From Fluviicola sp. (GTDB taxonomy: Bacteria > Bacteroidota > Bacteroidia > Flavobacteriales_D > Crocinitomicaceae): a DNA stretch of 64,000 nt. The notes beneath the pieces were generated by a model that was not told the DNA's origin, searched no databases, and saw only the letters and a list, made by a program, of their open reading frames with translations. A program made the translations under genes and the position numbers. Positions 16,985-25,398 of this stretch are shown here, piece by piece (the stretch's first letter is position 1; each line of letters starts with the position of its first letter). The stretch is from positions 62,001 to 126,000 of the forward strand of contig NVXU02000002.1 of the NCBI GenBank assembly GCA_002734065.2. The letters are read 5' to 3'.

Positions 16985-17697
16985 TGATCAATTTATCTCA
17001 TTCTGAATATCACAATTCGACAAAGAACACTCATTGCGTCGAAACCTTTCAAAAACTTATCTCCACTCCTTTTCATGGCGAAATGAATGCGATTTGTTGG
17101 AAACGCGAACTTATCGGTGATTTTTCTGAGATTATTGAACAAATTGAATTGAATGAGAATCTTGTCGAATTACGCCTAGAAGAACTTTCTGCTATGCAAT
17201 TAAGCAAACAAGGTCAGTTGGCTCGTGAGGTTCTTTTAACTGATTTTCAACTGTTAAAAGCACACGGAGCATCACCAACACTTAACATCATCAAAGATTA
17301 CGAACGAGATGATGCTTTCCCATTTTTCCCAACAGATGTTTATTCGTTTCACGTCGATCGATCTCCGATTCCAACCGATACTTTTTTGTGCACTTACAGT
17401 GGAGAGTCGAGTGATATTGTTCCCAATTCTCAAGCCACACAAAAAATTCTCATTCCAGAAGTCAGAGCTGAACTCAAAAAGCTTTATGATGGAAATGAAG
17501 TTGGTTTTGAAGCTTTTCTCTCAGAATACTTTTTTGATTTGCATTATCAAGCCAAGCCTGATGCTAATATTATCAGTTTGGGAAAAGGTAATTTATGGAG
17601 ATTAGCAACTGATCATCCAGGAAGTGACTGCTTGCCTTGCATTCATAGAGCACCGAAAGAAAAAGATGGTGAGAAAAGATTATTGATGATTTGTTGA
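16984..17697 (+). CDS. DUF1826-like protein
   Basis: A 237-residue soluble protein. The segment 'YSFHVDRSPIP', the following 'FLCTYSGES', and the end 'CIHRAPKEKDGEKRLLMIC' recall the 'FHVD...LCTYRG...HRSP...RLLL' pattern of DUF1826. The HxD plus distal His spacing would suit a metal site on a beta-barrel scaffold, as in 2-oxoglutarate oxygenases, but the activity of the family is not established. A non-family insertion of about 45 residues separates the two halves. Coupled to the hydrolase gene upstream; convergent with the DUF1343 gene 12 bp downstream. Confidence 0.55.
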   Translation: MINLSHSEYHNSTKNTHCVETFQKLISTPFHGEMNAICWKRELIGDFSEIIEQIELNENLVELRLEELSAMQLSKQGQLAREVLLTDFQLLKAHGASPTLNIIKDYERDDAFPFFPTDVYSFHVDRSPIPTDTFLCTYSGESSDIVPNSQATQKILIPEVRAELKKLYDGNEVGFEAFLSEYFFDLHYQAKPDANIISLGKGNLWRLATDHPGSDCLPCIHRAPKEKDGEKRLLMIC

Positions 17698-17709
17698 GGA
17701 AAAAGAATC

Positions 17710-18975
17710 CTATTCATACAACAAATACTTCTTCCTCATCTCCAAATACCCCTCCAACCCTTCTTTCCAAGAATTCCGAATCTCATCCTCACTCTTCCCA
17801 TCTTCAATTTGCTTTAGCAACTTACTATTTCCAGCCAGAAGATTAAAAAATTTCGCGCGATTCACAAAAACATTCCCTTCCAACAATTCATTTGCTTTCA
17901 TCAGAAAACTTAAATCCAAACGACTCATTCTTGCATATTCTGAAGAATTGAGGTTAAAACCATAACATTCTTTTCCTTCAAATTTTGGATGCTTTGAACC
18001 ATATCCTGCTTTTGGCGTAAAAGAAAAATCTGTTGCTCCTTTCGGGAAGTAGGGATGGCCGTATCTTTCAAAAGGACCGTCTGTTCCTCGACCGACAGTT
18101 ACACTGGTCGCTTCGAGCAAACACAAACTTGGATACAATTGTATCGAAACATCAGAACGTAAGTTGGGCGATGGAGGTATCGGCAAAGAATACGGAGTGT
18201 CGTGCGTGTAATTCTCACAACGAACCAGGTGCATTCTACATTGCAAACTATCCTTCAACCAACCTTCGCCGTTTATCATTCTTGCATATTCTGCAATCGT
18301 CATTCCGTGAACAATTGGCACTGGATGCATGCCAACAAATGATTGAAACTCTTTCTCCAGAATAGGACCGTCCACATAATGTCCGTTTGGATTAGGCCGA
18401 TCGAGAACAATCAATAAAATATCATTCTCCGCACACGCCTCCATTACGTAATGCAATGTCGAAATGTACGTATAGAAACGAACGCCAACATCTTGTATAT
18501 CGAAGATCATTACTTTGATGTCTTTCAACTGCTCTTTGGTTGGTTTTTTATTCTTCCCATACAAAGAAATTAATGGGAATCCTGTCTTCTTATCTTTGCC
18601 ATTGAGAACATGCTCTCCGGCATCTGCGTCGCCCCGAAACCCATGCTCTGGCGAGAATACAGCACGCACATTGATTCTCATATTACTCAACACATCGACC
18701 AAATGTTGGTCTTGAACCATAGACGATTGATTGGCGACAATCCCCACTCCTACTCCTTGCAGAAGCGGAACAAAACTGCCTAATTTTTCTGCCCCAACGA
18801 TGATGGGCTCTTGTTCTTCTATATGCTCAGTTTTTGTCTCTGCTAACGAATCTTCAACGATATTTACCGGCGCTCCATTTGCACAAGCTGAAATCAAAAA
18901 AATGAAAATACTTTTCAAGCCGAGAAGCTTTATGTATTTTAGTCGAAAATTGAATTTGGCATTTGAATATTTCAT
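17710..18975 (-). CDS. DUF1343 lipoprotein, exo-beta-N-acetylmuramidase (NamZ-like)
   Basis: DUF1343 proteins include NamZ, which removes N-acetylmuramic acid from the non-reducing end of peptidoglycan fragments. The protein has all the conserved segments: 'AVFSPEHGFRGDADAGE', 'DIQDVGVRFYTYISTL', 'LDRPNPNGHYVDGP' and 'EATSVTVGRGTDGPFE'. A lipobox 'FLISACANG' marks an N-terminal lipoprotein. The ATG at 18975 gives 421 residues, but the lipobox would then be 30 residues in. A TTG at 18918 gives a textbook lipoprotein signal (402 residues) and removes the overlap with the divergent permease; both starts are possible. Probably acts in peptidoglycan recycling in the periplasm. Confidence 0.85.
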   Translation of the reverse strand: MKYSNAKFNFRLKYIKLLGLKSIFIFLISACANGAPVNIVEDSLAETKTEHIEEQEPIIVGAEKLGSFVPLLQGVGVGIVANQSSMVQDQHLVDVLSNMRINVRAVFSPEHGFRGDADAGEHVLNGKDKKTGFPLISLYGKNKKPTKEQLKDIKVMIFDIQDVGVRFYTYISTLHYVMEACAENDILLIVLDRPNPNGHYVDGPILEKEFQSFVGMHPVPIVHGMTIAEYARMINGEGWLKDSLQCRMHLVRCENYTHDTPYSLPIPPSPNLRSDVSIQLYPSLCLLEATSVTVGRGTDGPFERYGHPYFPKGATDFSFTPKAGYGSKHPKFEGKECYGFNLNSSEYARMSRLDLSFLMKANELLEGNVFVNRAKFFNLLAGNSKLLKQIEDGKSEDEIRNSWKEGLEGYLEMRKKYLLYE

Positions 18976-20653
18976 ATCGAAAAAGACGCTTAAAAGTGTT
19001 GTGCAAGGTAAGAAAGTTTCTAAACCTATTGTTCGTATTTCTATAATTAGTATTGCGTTGGCAGTGATTGTCAACTTGATAACCATTGCCGTTGTGACTG
19101 GATTCCAACAAGAAGTACGCCAAAAAATAAGTGGGTTTGGAGCGCATATCTTTGTGATGGCTGCTGGCGAGAATACCGTTTACGAAAGTGAGGCTATTCG
19201 TGGCGACCAAGAATTTATTTCTTCGATTGAGAATGATGCCGAAGTAAAATCCATTTATCCTGTCGGGTACAAACCTGTTCTTTTTCAATCGGAGAAGAAT
19301 GAAGTTAGCTACACGCTACCGAACGGAAAAGACACGATGGAAATTCAACAAGATGTTTTTGGTGCGATTATCAAAGGTGTTGATGAAAATTACAATTGGG
19401 AATTCTTCAAAAACTATTTAAAGGAAGGAAAATTACCCGATTTCAAAAAAGAAGCGGAGAATAATTTCATCCTGATTTCTCAAAAGCTTTCCAATGATTT
19501 GCATTACAGCGTTGGCGATACTGTCGTTGCATTCTTCGTGAAAAATCAACCTGTGCGGCGTGCGTTTGTGGTCAGTGGTATTTATTCTACCGGTTTGGAA
19601 GAATTTGACAAGAAAATTGCAATCGGCAACCTAAAACACGTGCAAGAATTGAACGATTGGGGTATCAAAGCATCGATTGATATTGCTGACACATTGTATG
19701 AGGGACAACTCATTATCAAAGCAGATGTAACAGGTGGTAACGGTAATTTTCGCTACGATTGGGGCAAAGGTTATGAAGAATTTGCAGGTTTTCTTCTCTG
19801 CCCGTTTCGTGACACGACAATTCGTTTGATTGCATCTGATTACTACGTAAACATCAACGCGACAGATGAAGAAACGAGTTTGGCAGACACGGCTTATCTT
19901 AAAATTACGATTGATGGTTTGGGCAGAAGTTTTTGCGATGTCCAACACGATGATTTTGATGAGATTGAACGAACTTACCTCAATGACGACGGTTCTAAAT
20001 TCTCCATTAAAGCATCACAAAAGACGATTAAATTTGAAGCAATAGACGGAAAAGGGAGTTCTCACAACTACGTTGGCGGATTTGAAATTATGCTCAATGA
20101 TTGGTCAACTTTGGATGCGACATTTAAGAGAATCAAAAAGAAAATCGATTTTATTCCCAATCAATACGACGAATTGCTCATGACAACCAGCATCAAGGAT
20201 AATCAACGAGAGATCTTTGTTTGGCTGGACTTCTTAGACATCAATGTGGTTATTATTTTGGTGTTGATGATTCTCATCGGCATTATTAATATGGGGTCGG
20301 CATTGCTTGTTCTAATTCTCATTCGTTCTAACTTTATCGGCATGATGAAAGCGATGGGCGCAACGAATTGGAGCATCCGAAAAATCTTCCTCATTCAAGC
20401 TACGTTTTTAATTAGCCGAGGAATGATTTGGGGCAATATCATTGGTCTTGGAATTTGCTTTGCTCAGAAATATTTAGGCATTTTTAAACTCAACCCAGAG
20501 GTTTATTATCTGAGCGAGGTTCCGATAGAATTAACCTTCTCGCATTGGTTGATTCTCAACGCAGGCACTTTATTGGTTTGTGTGTTGGCATTGATACTTC
20601 CGAGTATTGTGATAACAAGAATTAGTCCTGTGAAGGCGATTAAGTTTGATTAG
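18932..20653 (+). CDS. LolC/LolE-type ABC transporter permease with an inserted periplasmic domain
   Basis: A membrane protein of 573 residues with one N-terminal helix ('IVRISIISIALAVIVNLITI'), a large periplasmic part, and three C-terminal helices of the FtsX/LolE permease domain, ending in 'ISPVKAIKFD'. Relatives of this lipoprotein-release permease family are about 400 residues. Here roughly 150 extra residues (DNA about 19660-20100) sit in the periplasmic region and contain 'TGGNGNFRYDWGKGY', which looks like an Ig/SprB-type beta-sandwich. No ATPase gene is adjacent, as usual for Bacteroidota LolE-like genes. ATGs at 18902 and 18932 are both possible; the latter is closer to the family start. 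Confidence 0.8.
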   Translation: MYFSRKLNLAFEYFISKKTLKSVVQGKKVSKPIVRISIISIALAVIVNLITIAVVTGFQQEVRQKISGFGAHIFVMAAGENTVYESEAIRGDQEFISSIENDAEVKSIYPVGYKPVLFQSEKNEVSYTLPNGKDTMEIQQDVFGAIIKGVDENYNWEFFKNYLKEGKLPDFKKEAENNFILISQKLSNDLHYSVGDTVVAFFVKNQPVRRAFVVSGIYSTGLEEFDKKIAIGNLKHVQELNDWGIKASIDIADTLYEGQLIIKADVTGGNGNFRYDWGKGYEEFAGFLLCPFRDTTIRLIASDYYVNINATDEETSLADTAYLKITIDGLGRSFCDVQHDDFDEIERTYLNDDGSKFSIKASQKTIKFEAIDGKGSSHNYVGGFEIMLNDWSTLDATFKRIKKKIDFIPNQYDELLMTTSIKDNQREIFVWLDFLDINVVIILVLMILIGIINMGSALLVLILIRSNFIGMMKAMGATNWSIRKIFLIQATFLISRGMIWGNIIGLGICFAQKYLGIFKLNPEVYYLSEVPIELTFSHWLILNAGTLLVCVLALILPSIVITRISPVKAIKFD

Positions 20654-20715
20654 GAAATAAATAATAAGTAGTACGGGTCGGTCGCGACCGACCCGTACTA
20701 CTTATTATTTATTTC
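20654..20715. terminator. Perfect 62-bp palindrome filling a convergent gap, GGTCGCGACC family copy 3
   Basis: Every base from 20654 to 20715 pairs with its mirror around 20684/20685. It starts at the base after the permease TAG and its last two bases fall in the stop codon (20714-20716) of the convergent PD40 gene, so the whole gap is palindrome. The GC arm (GTAGTACGGGTCGGTCG) is flanked by mirrored AT-rich ends. Strong two-way terminator. Confidence 0.92.
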
Positions 20716-22216
20716 ACTCAGTCACCAACTCCACAAACTGAAACGGCAAATATTTATCTTGTGACCGAGCATCTGCCTCATAAGCTGGTCCAGCCACCTC
20801 TGTTGTAACTATTACAACATTCACACGATTTTCATATCCTTTCTTTTCGAAGAAAGAAATTAAATCATATTTCATATTCTCTGCACGTTTTGAAGCCAAA
20901 ATTTTATTCGTTCTGTACGTTTTGGTTGGAACATTAGAGGCAGAAGAATGAATATTAATGGTAACGGAACCTCGCCCGTCTTTAAATTGACGCTCTATAT
21001 CTTTTACAAATCTCTTCAACTTTCCTTTTCTAGTTGAAAGCTTATTTCTATTGTATTTGAAGTTGTATTTGAATTGGAAATTCTCGTAACTCACAACATC
21101 CACTGGAGTTATTTCCAACGGTGGTTCGTCAATTAAAACAGTTGTTGTAGCAACCTGACCTCTTGCATCCGTTGCTGTTACTTTATATTCTCCTTTTACT
21201 AAATCAGTAGGGTCTTCATCCGTAGAACCGTTGCTCCAAGTATACGAAAAAGGAGCTACTCCTCCATCTATTGTTGCGTCAATGCTTCCATCATTTCCAT
21301 TGTAGACAGTCACATCTTTACCTATTGCAGATATCGCTAGTGGCGGATAGAGAATCTCTAACCTGTAAATATCACTGAATTCTGCATCGCGATTACTCGA
21401 CCAATAAGCCTGTCTTCCGTTGTGAGAAAAATAGGCGTCAAATTTTGGAGAATTGATTGTTGAACCAACATTAATTGGCGCTGACCAATCACTCCAACCA
21501 CCTTGTTTTACTGCGTAAAAAATATCTGCATCTCCTTCTCCGCCAAAACCATTGCTCGAAAAAAAAAGTGTATCATGTGTAATTGATAAGAAAGGTGAAA
21601 TCTCAAACCCGGTCGAATTAATAGCACTTCCCATATGAATTGGCGCCGCCCACGAACCATCTTCCTTCAAACTATAATAAAGATCTTCTTCACCGAGAGA
21701 ATTTTCGCCTGAATAAGAAATAATCATCACATCTTCGTCTTCATCTACGTGAAAGCCGTAGTAATCACCTTTAATGTCCAAATTGGGAACGTCTATCTTG
21801 GTTGGATTCTTCCACGAATCACCACCACCACTTGCAACAGCAATTCCTTTGGCAAAATCTTTCTTTCCTCCATACGCATTGATTAAATACATAGCAGAAC
21901 CTCCAGAATTTATTCCTACAACAGAATTATTGTACTTATTGTTAATGGATTTGAGCGCTTTGCACGCCCCATAATCGCCAACGGAATCTTTCTCGCTGTA
22001 CCAAACATCTTGGTCATTGTAGCCTCCCTCGTTCGACTTGTCAAATGTTCTTACAAAATAAAGGATATTTTCATCTTTTGAAAAAACAGGAATACTTTCC
22101 TCTGCGCCCGTATTTACAGCACCCGTTAACTTTTCTATTTCTGAAGTTTTCCAGAATTGTGCATTAGAATAGCTTGCGACCAACGCAAAACTAAAAAGTA
22201 ACAACTTATTTTTCAT
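20714..22216 (-). CDS. Exported PD40/SprB-repeat/OmpA-like protein
   Basis: A 500-residue protein with a signal peptide (residues 1-19), WD40-like PD40 beta-propeller repeats (about 35-305; 'DEDVMIISYSGEN', 'TLFFSSNGFGGEGDADIFY', 'QAYWSSNRDAEFSDIY'), one SprB-type repeat (about 315-385; 'NDGSIDATIDGGVAPFSYTW') and a C-terminal OmpA-like region (about 395-500; 'IHSSASNVPTKTYRTNKILA'). This composition matches the PD40/OmpA proteins that work with PorP/SprF-like partners to hold type IX secreted adhesins on the cell surface. The PorP/SprF gene is 6 bp upstream. An OmpA domain should bind peptidoglycan. Confidence 0.82.
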   Translation of the reverse strand: MKNKLLLFSFALVASYSNAQFWKTSEIEKLTGAVNTGAEESIPVFSKDENILYFVRTFDKSNEGGYNDQDVWYSEKDSVGDYGACKALKSINNKYNNSVVGINSGGSAMYLINAYGGKKDFAKGIAVASGGGDSWKNPTKIDVPNLDIKGDYYGFHVDEDEDVMIISYSGENSLGEEDLYYSLKEDGSWAAPIHMGSAINSTGFEISPFLSITHDTLFFSSNGFGGEGDADIFYAVKQGGWSDWSAPINVGSTINSPKFDAYFSHNGRQAYWSSNRDAEFSDIYRLEILYPPLAISAIGKDVTVYNGNDGSIDATIDGGVAPFSYTWSNGSTDEDPTDLVKGEYKVTATDARGQVATTTVLIDEPPLEITPVDVVSYENFQFKYNFKYNRNKLSTRKGKLKRFVKDIERQFKDGRGSVTINIHSSASNVPTKTYRTNKILASKRAENMKYDLISFFEKKGYENRVNVVIVTTEVAGPAYEADARSQDKYLPFQFVELVTE

Positions 22217-22222
22217 GCTGAT

Positions 22223-23203
22223 TTATCTTCCGAACATTAACCCCAAAACAACCTCGTGTCCACCTGAACTGTATTGATTGAATCTTGAAACGCTATAATC
22301 AAAGGAGTAACCGAACTTAAATCGTTCGCTTATGTTTAGACCAACCATTGCTATAACTGCATCTTTATTTCGATAAGACAATCCAAACCACACCCAATTT
22401 TTGTATTCAAAAATTGCAGAACCTTCAAAGGAAACAGGTGCATTTTGTACATATTTCACTAAAATAGATGGTGTTGCTGACCAGTCTCTGTTCATTTCGA
22501 ATTTGTATCCCGCAGTTCCTCTAAAATGCATTCGAGGATCAAAATTGGCCGTTCCAGAACCAAAACTCACTAAATCTTTGGTCAATTGTTCTGCAGAAAT
22601 TCCAACGAACAGTTCTTGAGAATAAAAATACATACCCAAACCAATATCAAGTGTATTCAATGTTGCAGAAGCAGAATACGCATCATAAGTCGGGTCTGTT
22701 CCAACACCTGTAAGCATATTTAATGTTTGTGCTCTGTCTTTTATAAACCCTCTGTTTGACAGTCCAATATTTGTTCCTAATGAGAGGTTATAATCTCTTG
22801 ACAAAGGCATGTGTATAGCATAGGTTCCTGCAAATTTAATTTGTTGGTAGGCTCCATATTGGTCAGCCAATACAAATCCACCAACAGCATGCTTCAATTT
22901 CCCTGTGCTTACCTTGGGTGCTTGTGTTGCTCTGTTGCTAATTCTAATTCCAGGATTATATTTTGCTCGCCCACCTTTCTTCTTTAAAGGTGAAGATGCG
23001 TATAAATAAGAAGACATTGGAGCATTCTCAAATCCAACCCATTGCATTCTTCCTCCGATTGTAATGTCGAGAAAATCATACATTCCGGCAGAACCAGGGT
23101 TCACCATGTATTGGTTTTTCATGTACTGACTAAACTGTGTCGTTTGTTGCCCAAACGCAATGCAGGATACGAAAAGTGTTAATGTAATGAGTAGTTTTTT
23201 CAT
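22223..23203 (-). CDS. PorP/SprF-family type IX secretion membrane protein
   Basis: A 326-residue outer-membrane protein with a cleavable signal peptide ('TLFVSCIAFGQQ'). The mature start 'TTQFSQYMKNQYMVNPGSAG' is the hallmark of the PorP/SprF family, followed by a beta-barrel pattern of alternating hydrophobic strands to the C-terminal 'EVVLGLMFGR'. SprF helps secretion and surface attachment of the gliding adhesin SprB in Flavobacterium; many paralogues serve their own substrates. It is transcribed with the PD40/SprB/OmpA gene. No giant adhesin gene is next to it, so its client is unknown. Confidence 0.9.
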   Translation of the reverse strand: MKKLLITLTLFVSCIAFGQQTTQFSQYMKNQYMVNPGSAGMYDFLDITIGGRMQWVGFENAPMSSYLYASSPLKKKGGRAKYNPGIRISNRATQAPKVSTGKLKHAVGGFVLADQYGAYQQIKFAGTYAIHMPLSRDYNLSLGTNIGLSNRGFIKDRAQTLNMLTGVGTDPTYDAYSASATLNTLDIGLGMYFYSQELFVGISAEQLTKDLVSFGSGTANFDPRMHFRGTAGYKFEMNRDWSATPSILVKYVQNAPVSFEGSAIFEYKNWVWFGLSYRNKDAVIAMVGLNISERFKFGYSFDYSVSRFNQYSSGGHEVVLGLMFGR

Positions 23204-23356
23204 AATTTGTCACTATAGTTTTACCATTCTATACAGCACAGTTTTAGAATGAGGTGTTAAAGATACAAAAAATCAATAGTCTTTAAAAATCCTTAACACA
23301 AAACTAAGACGGAGAATTTATTGATAAGGTTGGCAATTAGAGGTGTTATTTTTGAA

Positions 23357-23941
23357 TTACTCCAAACAGTCGCAAGGAGCATCAAACACCAATTTCACAT
23401 TTGGCAACTTGTTTAGCCATGTTTCTTGAAAGGTTGGACTGAAGCGAATCCCGGATAAATCAATCTCTTTCAGTTTCTCCATCCTTGTCAAAGACTCCGG
23501 CAACAAGGTCGCTGGAGTGTCATACAAATCAAGGTATTCAAGGTTTTGCAAACTTTCAATACAACTGGGAATGCTTTCAAAAAGATTGCGCCCCAAACGT
23601 AGAAAACGAAGGGAAGAATTCTTGCATAAAACAATTGGATAGTTCTTTAGCTTATTCTTGGTCAAATCTAAGTCTTCCAAAAATTTTAATTCACCAATAA
23701 ACTTGGGGAGTTGAGTGATTTTGTTCTTACTCAAGTCCAAAACGCGAAGGTTTTTAAACTTCTCTAATTCTTTTGGCACTTCCGTAAGTTTCATTTTTTG
23801 GAAGGATACTCCATAAATCGTGTCTGGATTTGCTGTTTTTACTTCTTCCCAATCGTAGATTATTACGTTCGGAACAACATACTTTTGTCCAAAACTTTGA
23901 CTAAAGTTTAACAGAAAAATAAGAACGAATATCTCTTTCAT
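23357..23941 (-). CDS. Secreted leucine-rich repeat protein
   Basis: A 194-residue protein with a signal peptide (residues 1-18) and about five leucine-rich repeats of the 23-residue LxxLxLxxNxLxxLP type ('LRVLDLSKNKITQLPKFIGE', 'LEDLDLTKNKLKNYPIVLC', 'LRFLRLGRNLFESIPSCIE'). It ends in 'FDAPCDCLE'. Such small repeat proteins serve in protein-protein contacts. The start overlaps the end of ribF by 41 bp, so it is translated from within the ribF message. Function unknown. Confidence 0.8.
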   Translation of the reverse strand: MKEIFVLIFLLNFSQSFGQKYVVPNVIIYDWEEVKTANPDTIYGVSFQKMKLTEVPKELEKFKNLRVLDLSKNKITQLPKFIGELKFLEDLDLTKNKLKNYPIVLCKNSSLRFLRLGRNLFESIPSCIESLQNLEYLDLYDTPATLLPESLTRMEKLKEIDLSGIRFSPTFQETWLNKLPNVKLVFDAPCDCLE

Positions 23942-24845
23942 CTTGTTGGATTTGTTCTTTCAATTCAAACAGAGAATCGAATTTCATTTCACTTCTAAAT
24001 CTTCTCAATAATTGTACCGTAACGTGTTCTCCATAAAGGTTGCCTTCAAAATCCAATATATGAACCTCAATGCAAGTGTCATTTTGTGCGATTCCAACTG
24101 ACGGTCTCACTCCAATATTCATCATTCCTTCTTTCACCGCGCCGTTTGGCAACAATACATTTGCCGCATAAACTCCTGATTTCGGAATCAATTTTATCCC
24201 ACTTTCAATATCAATATTAGCCGTTGGATAACCCAAATCACGCCCTATTGCTTGACCTTCTACCACCTTTCCGAAAAACTCAAAAGGTTCACCTAAATAA
24301 GAACTTGCCAGTTCCATTTCACCTTCTTCGATTGCCTTTCTAATCTTGGTAGAACTGATATTTACCTCGTCTATTTCTTGCGCTGCAATTTCAGTTACCT
24401 GAAAATCATACGTATCACTAACATCTTTTAAAAACTGTAAAGTTCCTTCTCTATTCTTCCCGAATTGATGATCATAACCAATAACCAGTTTTTTTACATG
24501 AAGTCGATTCACTAAATAGTCTCGCACAAATTCTATTGCAGAAAGACGAGAAAACTCTTTGGAAAAAGGATGAATAATTACGTTTTGCAAGCCCATTCTT
24601 CGCAACTTGTCAATTTTCTCAACCTGTGTTTGAATTAATTTAAGCCCATGACTGTCAGGATACAAAATCATTCTTGGATGAGGGTAGAAAGTGAAAAGAA
24701 CGGATTCTCCTCCAACTCTTGCCGCCTCCTCATTGAGTTGCTCTATGATTTTTTGATGTCCTAAGTGAACACCGTCAAAGGTTCCAATCGTGAGAACTGG
24801 ATTGGGGATTTCTTCTAGACTATCAAAACCTTTAAATACCTTCAT
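23901..24845 (-). CDS. ribF: Bifunctional riboflavin kinase/FAD synthetase
   Basis: Makes FMN and then FAD from riboflavin. The 314-residue protein has the N-terminal nucleotidyltransferase domain ('TIGTFDGVHLGHQKII', 'YDHQFGKNREG', 'ISSTKIRKAIEEG') and the C-terminal flavokinase domain from about residue 190 ('GRDLGYPTANI', 'SGVYAANVLLP', 'MNIGVRPS'). Length is typical. It begins with an ATG at 24845, divergent from the suf operon, and its end overlaps the leucine-rich repeat gene. Confidence 0.95.
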   Translation of the reverse strand: MKVFKGFDSLEEIPNPVLTIGTFDGVHLGHQKIIEQLNEEAARVGGESVLFTFYPHPRMILYPDSHGLKLIQTQVEKIDKLRRMGLQNVIIHPFSKEFSRLSAIEFVRDYLVNRLHVKKLVIGYDHQFGKNREGTLQFLKDVSDTYDFQVTEIAAQEIDEVNISSTKIRKAIEEGEMELASSYLGEPFEFFGKVVEGQAIGRDLGYPTANIDIESGIKLIPKSGVYAANVLLPNGAVKEGMMNIGVRPSVGIAQNDTCIEVHILDFEGNLYGEHVTVQLLRRFRSEMKFDSLFELKEQIQQDERDIRSYFSVKL

Positions 24846-24972
24846 TGTGCGTTGAATGGGTGTAAAAGTAGAAAAAAAACACTCATTCTTACAAAAGATT
24901 ATAAATCTTGCGATACAAAAACATCTTGCCCAACAAGTTGAACCTTAAAATTTATCTATAATCAAATTTTTC

Positions 24973-25003
24973 TTGCAGCTATCCCATAAAAAAGGTATTT
25001 TTG
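24973..25003 (+). promoter_or_regulatory. Promoter of the suf operon (TTG - 20 bp - TATTTTTG)
   Basis: TTG at 24973-24975 and TATTTTTG at 24996-25003 are 20 bp apart, the expected geometry for the Bacteroidota housekeeping promoter. The hesB ATG is 66 bp downstream, leaving a moderate 5' leader. No Fur or IscR-like dyad was recognised. Confidence 0.55.
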
Positions 25004-25068
25004 CAACGAAATCATTCTTTATTTATAATTATTCTAAATAGTGAGTAGAGATTTTAAAAAAAAAGCAA

Positions 25069-25392
25069 ATGATAATAGTAACTGATAAAGCAAAGGCGCA
25101 AGCAATTCGTTTGATGTCTGAAGATGAAAAGGAAGGTCTTTTCATCCGTGTTGGCGTTGAAGGTGGAGGTTGTTCTGGGCTGATGTATCAACTTAAATTC
25201 GACAATGAAGAATTGGAGAATGACAAAACATTTGAGAACAATGACATTAAAATAGTGGTTGATAAGAAAAGTTACTTATACCTAGTGGGGACTACTTTAG
25301 ATTATTCTGGCGGTCTCAATGGCAAAGGTTTTGTCTTTGTTAACCCAAATGCGGATAGAACTTGCGGTTGCGGAGAATCGTTTTCAATATAA
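25069..25392 (+). CDS. HesB/IscA/SufA-family iron-sulfur carrier
   Basis: A 107-residue A-type carrier that receives Fe-S clusters and passes them to target enzymes. The three cluster cysteines are present: one in 'EGGGCSGLMY' and two in the C-terminal 'DRTCGCGESFSI'. It is the first gene of a hesB-sufB-sufC-sufD operon, 6 bp before sufB, so it most likely serves as SufA. Confidence 0.92.
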   Translation: MIIVTDKAKAQAIRLMSEDEKEGLFIRVGVEGGGCSGLMYQLKFDNEELENDKTFENNDIKIVVDKKSYLYLVGTTLDYSGGLNGKGFVFVNPNADRTCGCGESFSI

Positions 25393-25398
25393 GAAGTC

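Noticed and set aside
18731..18931. N-terminal extension of the permease to 18731
   Set aside because: It lies wholly within the DUF1343 gene; the family starts just before the first membrane helix.
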